Of a DNA stretch of 64,000 nt, positions 17,237 to 25,104 are shown in pieces. The stretch spans positions 1 through 64,000 of the forward strand of contig CAZWSL010000002.1 in NCBI GenBank assembly GCA_964636495.1, read 5' to 3'. Every line of letters starts with the position of its first letter. Position 1 is the stretch's first letter. This DNA is from Desulfobacula sp964636495 (lineage in GTDB: Bacteria > Desulfobacterota > Desulfobacteria > Desulfobacterales > Desulfobacteraceae). The notes below the pieces were generated by a model that saw nothing but the letters and a program-made list of their open reading frames with translations, searched no databases and was not told the origin of the DNA. The position numbers and the translations under genes were made by a program.

Positions 17237-19020
17237 AAAAACATGATTATCTTATCATGATTGTTGATGACAGCCCGACCAATATAAATATTCTTGCAAG
17301 CACTTTAAAGGACCACTATCGCCTGATCATTGCCAAAAGCGGTAAAACCGCTTTTGAGCATTTAGAACAACAGCAGCCTGATCTGATCATTCTGGATATT
17401 ATGATGCCTGAAATGGATGGGTTTGAAGTATGCCGTCACCTTAAAAATACCCCCGGAACCCGGGATATCCCCATTATTTTTATTACTTCCATGGAGGAGG
17501 CTGAACAGAAAACAAAAGGGTTTGAACTGGGTGCAGTAGATTATATCACAAGGCCCTTCCAGTCAGTAGAAGTATTAGCGCGCGTACGTACCCATATCTC
17601 TCTGCGGCAGATGCATATATCTCTTGGAGAAAAAAACAGAATCATAAAAAGAGCTTTGGATGAAAAAAGCCGCCAGCTTGATGTATTGATCAGCAACCTG
17701 CCGGGTATGGTATACCGGTGTCGTTTTAATGAAAAATGGAATATGGAATTTGTCAGTGACGGATGTTTAAAACTGACAGGATATCAGCCTGATTATTTTA
17801 CTGAGGGGAAAGGCCTTCATTACAAGCATATTGCTAATTTCCAAGATATATCTTTTATTGAGAGCGAACTTGATAAAGCCTTTCAACAAAATACCACTTT
17901 TGAACTGATTTACAGGATAAAGACTGCTTCGGGTATTGAAAAATGGGTTTTGGAGCAGGGTGTCGGCGTATATGGCAGAAGAGGCAATCTTAAAGGAACA
18001 GAAGGTGTCATATCAGATGTGACAGAGAAACAGAAAGCTTCTCTTGCGCTGGTTCAGGAAAACCGGCAGTTGAAATCAAAAATCATTTATCAGGATCGCT
18101 TTGGTGATATAATCGGCATATCACCTTCCATGCAAAAAGTATTTCAACTGATAATCAAAGCAGCTGCAGGAGATGATTGTGTTATTATTTATGGCGCTTC
18201 AGGAACTGGAAAAGAGCTTGTTGCAAAAGCCATTCATAAAAACAGCAAAAGGAAAAATTATCCTTTTGTTCCTATTAATTGCGGTGCTATTCCGGAGAAT
18301 CTTTTTGAAAGTGAATTTTTTGGACATAAAAAAGGTGCTTTCAGTGGTGCCAATAGTGACAAAAAAGGTATTTTGGATATGGCAGACAAGGGAACCCTTT
18401 TTTTAGATGAACTGGGCGAGATCTCCATGGTGATGCAGGTTAAGCTGCTGAGGATCATGGATGGTAACGGCTTTATTCCTGTAGGAGGAACCAGATTAAA
18501 AAAATCAGATATTAGATTTGTCTGTGCAACCAATCAGGACCTTCAACTGATGGTCCGCCAGAAAAAAATGCGGGAAGATTTCTTTTTTAGGATTCATATT
18601 ATTCCCATTTCACTCCCGGCATTAAAAGACAGGAGAGAAGATATTCCCGTTTTGATAGAGCATTTTCTTAATTCCTATCCTAAAAGTGAAACCACGAATG
18701 AGTTGACCCAGGAAATTATTGAGAAGATGATTCATTACTCCTGGCCAGGTAATATCCGCCAGCTCCAAAATATGCTTTATCAGTTTCTGACCCTTGGGAA
18801 ACTGGAATTTCTGGATCCTGAAAAACTTGACCGGAATTTTCTTAAGCCTGGTTTTGAAATAGAACAGACCTTAAAAACAGCAGTTGAGGAGTTCGAAAAA
18901 AATTATATACTTAAGATACTGGCCAGGAACCGCCGGAAAAAAGGAAAAACAGCCCGGGCACTTGGGATGGACAGGAAAACGCTTTTCAGGAAAATGAAAC
19001 GGTATAAAATAGGGAGTTGA
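17233..19020 (+). CDS. Sigma-54-dependent response regulator with REC-PAS-AAA-Fis domains
   Basis: The 595-residue protein begins with a receiver (phospho-acceptor Asp55 in LIILDIMMPEMDG), continues with a PAS domain (about 150-265), then the sigma-54 AAA+ domain with Walker A GASGTGKE near 320, GAFSGA near 370 (GAFTGA loop variant with Ser) and LFLDELGEIS, and ends with a Fis-type HTH (KTARALGMDRKTLFRKMKRY). It activates sigma-54 promoters when phosphorylated, presumably by the overlapping hybrid kinase. The PAS between receiver and ATPase suggests a second input. Its targets are not in evidence; no -24/-12 promoter was confirmed nearby. Confidence 0.92.
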   Translation: MKKHDYLIMIVDDSPTNINILASTLKDHYRLIIAKSGKTAFEHLEQQQPDLIILDIMMPEMDGFEVCRHLKNTPGTRDIPIIFITSMEEAEQKTKGFELGAVDYITRPFQSVEVLARVRTHISLRQMHISLGEKNRIIKRALDEKSRQLDVLISNLPGMVYRCRFNEKWNMEFVSDGCLKLTGYQPDYFTEGKGLHYKHIANFQDISFIESELDKAFQQNTTFELIYRIKTASGIEKWVLEQGVGVYGRRGNLKGTEGVISDVTEKQKASLALVQENRQLKSKIIYQDRFGDIIGISPSMQKVFQLIIKAAAGDDCVIIYGASGTGKELVAKAIHKNSKRKNYPFVPINCGAIPENLFESEFFGHKKGAFSGANSDKKGILDMADKGTLFLDELGEISMVMQVKLLRIMDGNGFIPVGGTRLKKSDIRFVCATNQDLQLMVRQKKMREDFFFRIHIIPISLPALKDRREDIPVLIEHFLNSYPKSETTNELTQEIIEKMIHYSWPGNIRQLQNMLYQFLTLGKLEFLDPEKLDRNFLKPGFEIEQTLKTAVEEFEKNYILKILARNRRKKGKTARALGMDRKTLFRKMKRYKIGS

Positions 19021-19084
19021 AGAAATCTTTTTGATTGTCTTCTACAAAGGTTTTCTGAGACATGAAGTGCTGAATATTTCGTGT

Positions 19085-19744
19085 TTATTCAAATGGGACT
19101 CTCAACATTTTATTATAAGTCTCCTTAATGATTTCCAGACCGCTTTTGATATTGATTTCCATCGTCTCTTTCACTTTTTCAGGATCTTTTTTCTTCAGGG
19201 CATGGATAATGGCTCTATGTTCTGTGTTGAATTTTCTGCACAGCTCCTTTTCCCAGCGATAGATATTTAATACACTTTCAACAGAAAGGATCAAGGCCTG
19301 GGCAATACTGCACAGGTGGGGAAGATTGGATGCTTCATAAATAAGATAATGAAACTTCCGATCATACTGATACCGGTTCTTTGGCAGTTTTTCCATTGAT
19401 GCATTGAGTGTTTCAAGCTGTTCTATATCAGAACTGCTCAAATTCGGTATGGCTTCAACAGCAAGTTTTGATTCTAATTGTACACGCAGATCATAGATGT
19501 GAAGAATCTCTTTTTTGGTGGGTGGACTTTCAACAATAGCCCCTTTATATGGTATGTTTTTTACAAGACCGGACCTGTCCAGGCGCATGAGCGCTTCTCG
19601 AATCGGACCGCGGCCTATGCCCAGTTCCTGTTCAAGGTCAGAGAGGATAAGGCGGGTTCCGGGAAGTTTAAAACCACTGAGGATCATATCTCTGATCTTT
19701 TCATAGGCTTTTAAGGATTTCATGGAAGACTTATTACCGGTCAA
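19085..19744 (-). CDS. GntR-family (FadR subfamily) regulator of the CuyA/HpsN module
   Basis: The 219-residue protein has a winged helix (YEKIRDMILSGFKLPGTRL, then DLEQELGIGRGPIREALMRL) and an all-helical FCD effector domain with metal-ligand-like positions (YDLRVQLES, HYLIYEASN, EHRAIIHALKK). FadR-subfamily regulators bind carboxylates or similar acids. I prefer TTG 19744, eight bases after AGGAG; TTG 19750 is too close to it and ATG 19720 has no ribosome site. It is downstream in the same direction as the sulfonate genes and is the best candidate to bind the repeated TATTTTATAAAATA palindromes before both module transcripts. Confidence 0.85.
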   Translation of the reverse strand: MTGNKSSMKSLKAYEKIRDMILSGFKLPGTRLILSDLEQELGIGRGPIREALMRLDRSGLVKNIPYKGAIVESPPTKKEILHIYDLRVQLESKLAVEAIPNLSSSDIEQLETLNASMEKLPKNRYQYDRKFHYLIYEASNLPHLCSIAQALILSVESVLNIYRWEKELCRKFNTEHRAIIHALKKKDPEKVKETMEINIKSGLEIIKETYNKMLRVPFE

Positions 19745-19900
19745 TTTCAACGCTCCTGGGATTATTTGTAATCAAATCTGCACCGTTTTTTATTTTCAGT
19801 CCTTCAATTAGTATTTATCCGGAAATCTGTCAACTTGTTTCACACTGGAAACAGTTAAAAAGAGCTTTTTTCAGATTGAACTTTAAAATTGAATCAACTG

Positions 19901-20596
19901 CTATGCGCTTTTAGCTTTCCGTACAATTTCCATTGCCAGTACCTGGGCTGCATCAACATTATGGACTGGTAAAGGAATATCAAGAACAGATAATTCAGTG
20001 CAGGCAACTACTGCAGTTGATGCTCCTTTGGTCTGCAGATTTTTACATACAGTTTTATACGCATTACAGACTTTTCTGCCGGTATCTCCTTTTTTTACAG
20101 ATTTTATGACATCAAGAAGGATTTCCTGGTATTCTGGATCAGGCCAGATATCCTGGATGCCCAGTGGTTTAAACCTATCAGCATAAAGAGCTGTCATGGC
20201 AACGGCAGGAGATGCCAGGAGACCTATCTTTTTCTGATCAGGGAATTCATTTTTTACATAGTTTGAAACAAGTTCAATAAGATTAATAACAGGGATGCTC
20301 ACAGCCTTTTGAACTGCATCATAATAATAGTGTGCTGTGTTGCAGGCAATGACAAGAAAATCAGCGCCGGCATTTTCAAGGCGTCTGCCCATATCTGCCA
20401 TGCAGGGTCCGGGATCTTCTCCTGTTTTTTCAATAATTGCTTTGATCCTGGAAGGCACCTTGGGGTTGTTGTCCACAATACAGCGGATGTGATCTATATC
20501 ATCTCTGGCCGGTGTCAGCCGGATAATGCGCTGCATCAGATCAACCGTGGCCTCGGGCCCCATTCCTCCTATAATTCCAACTGTTTTATCTTTCAT
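19901..20596 (-). CDS. Asp/Glu/hydantoin racemase-family protein, candidate cysteate racemase
   Basis: The 231-residue product opens with GIIGGMGPEATVDLMQRI, the signature of aspartate racemases, and has the two catalytic cysteines at Cys85 (VIACNTAH) and Cys199 (VVACTELS). These PLP-independent enzymes invert the alpha carbon of acidic amino acids using a Cys pair. Cysteate is the sulfonic analogue of aspartate, and the gene directly follows cuyA, whose product acts on L-cysteate, so conversion of D- to L-cysteate is a natural inference. An aspartate or glutamate racemase is the alternative. A 12-bp-stem hairpin separates the two genes. Confidence 0.8.
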   Translation of the reverse strand: MKDKTVGIIGGMGPEATVDLMQRIIRLTPARDDIDHIRCIVDNNPKVPSRIKAIIEKTGEDPGPCMADMGRRLENAGADFLVIACNTAHYYYDAVQKAVSIPVINLIELVSNYVKNEFPDQKKIGLLASPAVAMTALYADRFKPLGIQDIWPDPEYQEILLDVIKSVKKGDTGRKVCNAYKTVCKNLQTKGASTAVVACTELSVLDIPLPVHNVDAAQVLAMEIVRKAKSA

Positions 20597-20611
20597 TCTA
20601 TAACCCTGCTG

Positions 20612-20645
20612 TTCTGGAGCACTTTGAAAACAGAGTGCTCCAGAA
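20612..20645 (-). repeat. Intercistronic 12-bp hairpin between cuyA and the racemase gene
   Basis: On the minus strand TTCTGGAGCACT and AGTGCTCCAGAA pair perfectly around a 10-base loop. It lies 8 bp after the cuyA stop and about 15 bp before the racemase start, with no T tract. A role in mRNA stability or in setting relative expression is more likely than termination. Confidence 0.6.
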
Positions 20646-20653
20646 TGTATATG

Positions 20654-21655
20654 TTATTTTCTAAAGGTGTCCATGTATGCATAGAGGGCTGGTGAACCGC
20701 CGGTGTGGAGAAAAAGTATGTTTGCTCCTTTAGGAAAATAATCCTTTCGTACAAGATCAATAAGCCCTGCAGCCGTTTTTCCGGAATATACAGGATCCAG
20801 CAGGATGGCCTCTGTTCCTGCGAAGAGTTTAACCGCTTCAACCATAGCATCGGTAGGAAGGGAATATCCCGGTCCTACATACTGGTCAAAACAGACGATC
20901 TGGTCACGGTCAACACCGCTTTTTACCCCTAATCTTATGGCAGTTTCTCCGGCCAGGTCAAAAACGATTTCCTCCTGCACTTCTTTTGGCCTTGAAACAT
21001 TCACACCGCTGATAGGAATATTGCCATTTACACCATTCATACCCACAACCATTCCCGCATGGGTTCCGGCAGAGCCGGACGGCACAATAATGTGGTCTAT
21101 TACAAGACGATTTTCATTGAGCTGGGTCATGATTTCTTCTGCACAGAGTGCATATCCTGTTGCACCGATTGCATTGGATGCACCTCCGGGTATGATATAG
21201 GGGGTTCTGCCTTCAGCTTTGAGTGATTCAGCTTTTTTTGTCATCTCACCCATCATATCTGAACCGCCTTCAACAACCCCAATACTTTTTACGCCAAGAA
21301 GTTCAAAAAGGAAATTGTTGCCACTGGCATCTTCTTTGTATGATCCTTTTACACGCTCTTCAAGTATCAAGTGACAGTCAAGACTCTCCTTTGCAGACCA
21401 GGAAGCGGTAAGTCTTGCATGGTTTGACTGAACAGCACCACAGGTAATGATGGTATCAGCTCCCTTGTCCAGGGCATCAGCGATACAGAATTCTAATTTA
21501 CGGGTTTTGTTTCCGCCGGCTGAACCGGGAAGCAGATCATCTCTCTTGACAAAAAGGTTGATATCTCCTCCAAGAGCCTTGCTTAATGACGGCATCGCCT
21601 CAATGGGAGTCGGGCCCTGAAGATATTGCCTTCTCGGAAATTTTGTAAAATTCAT
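20654..21655 (-). CDS. cuyA: L-cysteate sulfo-lyase (D-cysteine desulfhydrase family)
   Basis: The 333-residue PLP enzyme contains FPRRQYLQGPTPIEAMPSLS at the N-terminus, the PLP lysine at Lys50 in SAGGNKTRKLEF, TCGAVQSNHARLTA, VPSGSAGTHAGMV and LFLHTGGSPALYAY. It closely follows CuyA of Ruegeria and Paracoccus as I remember it. CuyA splits L-cysteate into pyruvate, ammonium and sulfite in the cytoplasm. The relative D-cysteine desulfhydrase and ACC deaminase share the fold, so sequence alone does not exclude them, but an HpsN-like gene and a TRAP transporter in the cluster favour the sulfonate role. AAAGGAT precedes the ATG. In a sulfate reducer the sulfite would feed dissimilatory sulfite reductase. 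Confidence 0.85.
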   Translation of the reverse strand: MNFTKFPRRQYLQGPTPIEAMPSLSKALGGDINLFVKRDDLLPGSAGGNKTRKLEFCIADALDKGADTIITCGAVQSNHARLTASWSAKESLDCHLILEERVKGSYKEDASGNNFLFELLGVKSIGVVEGGSDMMGEMTKKAESLKAEGRTPYIIPGGASNAIGATGYALCAEEIMTQLNENRLVIDHIIVPSGSAGTHAGMVVGMNGVNGNIPISGVNVSRPKEVQEEIVFDLAGETAIRLGVKSGVDRDQIVCFDQYVGPGYSLPTDAMVEAVKLFAGTEAILLDPVYSGKTAAGLIDLVRKDYFPKGANILFLHTGGSPALYAYMDTFRK

Positions 21656-21672
21656 GGTTAATCCTTTCTATA

Positions 21673-22059
21673 TTAATTTTTTAATTGAAAAACAGCTTCT
21701 ATTTCAACACGTGCTCCAAGAGGAAGAGCTGCAACCTGAAAAGCACTGCGCGCAGGGAACGGTTCAGTGAAATAGCTGGCATATACTTGATTCACTGCGG
21801 CAAAATCATTTATATCTGCTAAAAACAGAGTGGTCTTAATGGCATCAGCAAAAGTTGCTCCTGCCTCTCTGGCAATGGCATCCAGATTTTTGAACATAAT
21901 GTGTGCATGTTCTTCTACAGATCCTTTTGGAATTTTTCCGGTTGCAGGATCAATGGGCAGCTGTCCGGAAGTAAAAAGAAATCCATTTGAAACTACTGCC
22001 TGGGAGTAAGGTCCAATGGCTGCCGGTGCATTTTCTGTGTGGATGATTTTCTTTGTCAT
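21673..22059 (-). CDS. ridA: RidA-family enamine/imine deaminase
   Basis: The 128-residue protein has the full RidA pattern: AIGPYSQAV, FTSGQLPIDPATG, NLDAIAREAG and the arginine in FPARSAFQVAALP that contacts the substrate carboxylate. RidA hydrolyses 2-aminoacrylate to pyruvate and ammonium. CuyA, like other PLP beta-eliminating lyases, releases 2-aminoacrylate, so RidA just upstream of cuyA makes chemical sense as a clean-up partner. The genes are 17 bp apart, certainly one transcript. Confidence 0.9.
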   Translation of the reverse strand: MTKKIIHTENAPAAIGPYSQAVVSNGFLFTSGQLPIDPATGKIPKGSVEEHAHIMFKNLDAIAREAGATFADAIKTTLFLADINDFAAVNQVYASYFTEPFPARSAFQVAALPLGARVEIEAVFQLKN

Positions 22060-22068
22060 TATTTTTCC

Positions 22069-23262
22069 TTATTTTAGTATTGTCTGTGCCACTTCTCTGA
22101 TGATAACCAAAAGCAGTTCACAATCTTTTTCATTAAATGTTAAGGGAATACGCATATCGCACATGGTTGCCAGAATACGGTTGGTATTGGCAAGCACAGG
22201 CAGGTCTCCGATATATTTCCAGCTTGAATAGCTGCTGGTGAAACCGACAGGTGTTTTATTACCGAACCATTTCAGTTCAACACCATGGTCCAGGCAGGCT
22301 GCAAGAAACGATTTAATGGTTGATTCATTCTGGCCGGTCAATGAAAACTGGATTGAACTGCCAACATATTTTTCTCTTGGGTCTCTCCCGGGACAGGTGA
22401 TGCCTTCAATTTCTGCTAAACCCTGTTCAAGAATTCTGTAACGTTTATTCCATCTTTCACACTGCGCATCCAGCATTTCAAGCTGAGGTCTTAACAGGGC
22501 TGCTCTCAGATTATCCATACGGCATGAATAATTTGGAATCATTGTTTTAAGCGGTTCAAATACTGCCATATCAGGTCTTGACGTGTGACGTTCATAAAGC
22601 ATGTAAGATCCTGAATGAATAATAGCTCTTGCAATCAGATCTGAATCATCTGTTACAAGAAGGCCGCCTTCCCCTGAATTCATATGTTTATAGGTCTGGG
22701 TGGAAAAACAACTCACTTTCCCAAAAGATCCTGATTTTTTACCATCCCAGGTGGCACCCATTGTGTGGGCACAATCTTCAATAAGTAAAAGATTATGAGC
22801 CTGGCATATATCCATCAGCTTATCCATGTTGGTTATATGGCCGCGCATATGTGAAAGCATCAGGTAGTCTGCATCTTTTGCTTTTTCATTCAGATCATCA
22901 AGGTCAATGGTATAGTCATCAATAATATCGACCAGTTCAACTCTTGCACCTGTATTCTCTATGGCTCCGGGGACCGGGGCAAGCGTATAGGCATTGCAGA
23001 GCACTTTATCCCCTGGTTTTACACCGGCACTTTTAAGGGCGAGGTACATTGCACTGCCGCATGATGCACATGCCAGACAATATTTTTTGCCCATGTATGC
23101 GGCAAATTCTTCTTCAAGCAGTGCGGTTTCACCCTTTTCACCGGAATCTACATTGTACCGGTGGAGTTTTCCTGATTTCAGGACTGCAAGGGCGTTTTCA
23201 ATGCCTTTGTCACTGATCGGCTCCTGTAATGTGAAATCTTTTGTAAATTTTTTATGGTTCAT
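22069..23262 (-). CDS. DegT/DnrJ/EryC1/StrS-family aminotransferase of the sulfonate cluster
   Basis: The 397-residue PLP enzyme has the DegT core: CASCGSAMYLALKSAGVKPGD, Asp163 in IEDCAHTMGA and the PLP lysine Lys192 in FSTQTYKHMNSGEGG. Family members usually aminate keto-sugars with glutamate, but some act on small ketones. In this cluster it could interconvert a keto sulfonate and an amino sulfonate, for example 3-hydroxy-2-oxopropane-1-sulfonate with cysteinolate, or sulfopyruvate with cysteate. The gene lies 10 bp upstream of ridA and is preceded by AAAGGAG. The family is certain, the substrate is inference. Confidence 0.82.
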   Translation of the reverse strand: MNHKKFTKDFTLQEPISDKGIENALAVLKSGKLHRYNVDSGEKGETALLEEEFAAYMGKKYCLACASCGSAMYLALKSAGVKPGDKVLCNAYTLAPVPGAIENTGARVELVDIIDDYTIDLDDLNEKAKDADYLMLSHMRGHITNMDKLMDICQAHNLLLIEDCAHTMGATWDGKKSGSFGKVSCFSTQTYKHMNSGEGGLLVTDDSDLIARAIIHSGSYMLYERHTSRPDMAVFEPLKTMIPNYSCRMDNLRAALLRPQLEMLDAQCERWNKRYRILEQGLAEIEGITCPGRDPREKYVGSSIQFSLTGQNESTIKSFLAACLDHGVELKWFGNKTPVGFTSSYSSWKYIGDLPVLANTNRILATMCDMRIPLTFNEKDCELLLVIIREVAQTILK

Positions 23263-23360
23263 GATTGTACTCCTTTTTTAGCCATTACCGGTTTTTTTAT
23301 AAAATTACCGGTAAAAAAAATCAAACATCCGGCATGGTCAATATTTTCATGATTAAGGCA

Positions 23361-24671
23361 TCAGTAGGATGTCTGTTTATACACATTGAAACCCCACTCC
23401 TGTTCGGGAAAGTATTTTCTTAACCGCCAGTCACACGCCCGTGCATGACCTTCCATTCCCTCCACCCGGGATAACCTGGATGCTGCACCGCTGATAACTT
23501 TGTTGGCTTCCTGGCTGATTTCCTGATAAGTATAAATTTTAAGAAATTTAAAAACATTGAGACCTCCTGAATAGTGTCCGGCTTTTTTAGTGGGAAGAAT
23601 ATGATTGGTACCGGAACATTTGTCTCCGTGGGGGACAGTACTGCCTTCACCCAGAAATAAAGATCCGTATGATTTAAGATTGTCCACCCACCAGTCAAGA
23701 TCTTCTGCAATGACCTGGACATGTTCTGCTGCATAATCATCATTTACTTTGCATATCTCTTCCCTGTTTTCGCATAAAACGATTTCACCATAATCCCGCC
23801 AGGAAGATTCAGGTACTTGAGGATCAGGCATATCAGCAATAATTTTTGGCATGATTTCAAGTACTTTTTCACCTAATTCCCTGGAGTCGGTGAAGAGCCA
23901 TACCGGTGAGTCATATCCGTGTTCCGCCTGGGAAACAAGATCAATTGCAACGGTCATGTAATCTGCTGTTTTATCGGCAATGATGGCAGATTCAGTGGGG
24001 CCTGCAAATACATCTATGGTACATCTGCCAGAAGAAGAGAGAATACTTTTCGCCTCTGCAACATAGGCATTTCCAGGTCCTGCAATGATATTGGCAGGCT
24101 TACCTGTGAACAGCCCGAATGCCATGGTGGCAACAGCCTGTACCCCGCCCATCTCAATGATGATGTCAGCACCGGCAATATCAAGGGCATAAGCAAGAGC
24201 CGGATCAATACTGTCGCCCCTTGGAGGCGAGCATGCAATAACATTTTTTACACCTGCCGCCTTGGCTGTGGCAACACTCATGAGGGCGGAGCAGGCGTGT
24301 GCAAAACGTCCGCCGGGTACGTAGCATCCGGCAACTTCCATTGGAATAATTTTCTGTCCAAGGCGGACACCGGGAATCGTCTCTTTCTCAAATTCCTGAA
24401 TACTGTCTCTCTGAGCTGCGGCAAATCCATATACCTGTTTATAGGCAAAGCGGATATCTTCTTTGATATCTTCTGGAACTGAATCAATAAGCCTCTTTTT
24501 TTTTTCAGGACTTAAAATAAATTCACCTTCCCAGTTATCAAATTTTCTGGCCAGTTCAACTACTGCCTTTTCTCCGTTTTTTTCTATATCAGAGAGTATC
24601 TCCTTTACGACACCCCGTATCTGATCAGAATTTGATTCCGCAGTTTTTGATGCTTTTTTGATATATTCCAT
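23361..24671 (-). CDS. hpsN: HpsN-type sulfopropanediol 3-dehydrogenase (HisD superfamily)
   Basis: The 436 residues follow the histidinol dehydrogenase fold: IIPMEVAGCYVPGGRFAHA, NIIAGPGNAYVAEAK, CTIDVFAGPTESAI, zinc ligands Gln and His in SQAEHGYDS, catalytic Glu-His in AAEHVQVIAEDL, HGDKCSGTNHILPT and a final His in VEGMEGHARACDW. Length and many diagnostic stretches agree with HpsN, which oxidises the CH2OH of (R)-2,3-dihydroxypropane-1-sulfonate to (R)-sulfolactate with two NAD+. True HisD would lie in a his operon, absent here. HisD enzymes oxidise an amino alcohol to an amino acid, so cysteinolate to cysteate is an attractive alternative. It is the first gene of its transcript, with AT-rich palindromes upstream. 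Confidence 0.87.
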   Translation of the reverse strand: MEYIKKASKTAESNSDQIRGVVKEILSDIEKNGEKAVVELARKFDNWEGEFILSPEKKKRLIDSVPEDIKEDIRFAYKQVYGFAAAQRDSIQEFEKETIPGVRLGQKIIPMEVAGCYVPGGRFAHACSALMSVATAKAAGVKNVIACSPPRGDSIDPALAYALDIAGADIIIEMGGVQAVATMAFGLFTGKPANIIAGPGNAYVAEAKSILSSSGRCTIDVFAGPTESAIIADKTADYMTVAIDLVSQAEHGYDSPVWLFTDSRELGEKVLEIMPKIIADMPDPQVPESSWRDYGEIVLCENREEICKVNDDYAAEHVQVIAEDLDWWVDNLKSYGSLFLGEGSTVPHGDKCSGTNHILPTKKAGHYSGGLNVFKFLKIYTYQEISQEANKVISGAASRLSRVEGMEGHARACDWRLRKYFPEQEWGFNVYKQTSY

Positions 24672-24793
24672 TATTTACTCCTGTATTTTCTAGTCAGGTT
24701 TATGACAAGGGTTTTAAAGTTATTTTGAATCCAAGTCAGTCATTTTTTATATTAATTGCGCCTATTCTATAAGGGTTTAATGTAAAAAACAAG

Positions 24794-24819
24794 TATTTTA
24801 TAAAATATTTTATAAAATA
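24794..24819. promoter_or_regulatory. Tandem TATTTTATAAAATA palindromes before hpsN
   Basis: TATTTTATAAAA occurs twice in direct, overlapping register, each being a palindrome, about 125 bp before the hpsN start. A close relative of the motif occurs before dctP (28703-28736). A shared operator for the local GntR regulator is inferred from position and repetition; an AT-rich UP element is the alternative. Confidence 0.5.
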
Positions 24820-25038
24820 AAATTTATTATATGAAATATTCAAACACTTTTAAACTTTAAGGAACGTTGCTGCCAGATTTAAAAGAATTTAGCCCGGATC
24901 TTTCCGGTCAACAGTTTTCAAGATACAGTATAATTACAGGTGTGGTTATATGAGATTCAGAAGCATAGGGATAATTTAAAAAAGGTTTTGAAAATTACAG
25001 CGCCTGATAAACCGGGCCGGGAAAATATGTTTTTCCAC

Positions 25039-25067
25039 GGGGATAGCAAATTTGATATGCTATCCCC
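25039..25067. terminator. Perfect 10-bp stem-loop after dctM
   Basis: GGGGATAGCA and TGCTATCCCC form a perfect stem around a 9-base loop, about 40 bp after the dctM stop. No T tract follows on the dctM-sense strand, so it may act with Rho or as a 3'-end stabiliser. Confidence 0.5.
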
Positions 25068-25104
25068 GGAAGCCGTTTTTTAAAGCGTCTGCCTGTCTGT
25101 CAGG

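Larger units (their letters stand above)
24672..25104. other. Regulatory interval between hpsN and dctM
   Basis: The 433 bp contain the promoter side of hpsN, including the tandem palindromes at 24794-24819, and the end of the TRAP operon with a hairpin at 25039-25067. No gene is visible. Confidence 0.5.

Noticed and set aside
20654..21655. D-cysteine desulfhydrase or ACC deaminase
   Set aside because: Same fold, but N-terminal FPRRQY...GPTPIE and the sulfonate gene context favour CuyA. Not fully excluded by sequence.
23361..24671. Biosynthetic histidinol dehydrogenase HisD
   Set aside because: No other his gene is near; length 436 and several stretches agree with HpsN, and cuyA and TRAP genes surround it.
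24781..24840. AT-rich tandem palindromes as a CRISPR or replication origin
   Set aside because: Only two 12-bp units without spacers, no DnaA-box array and no cas genes; operator is the simpler reading.
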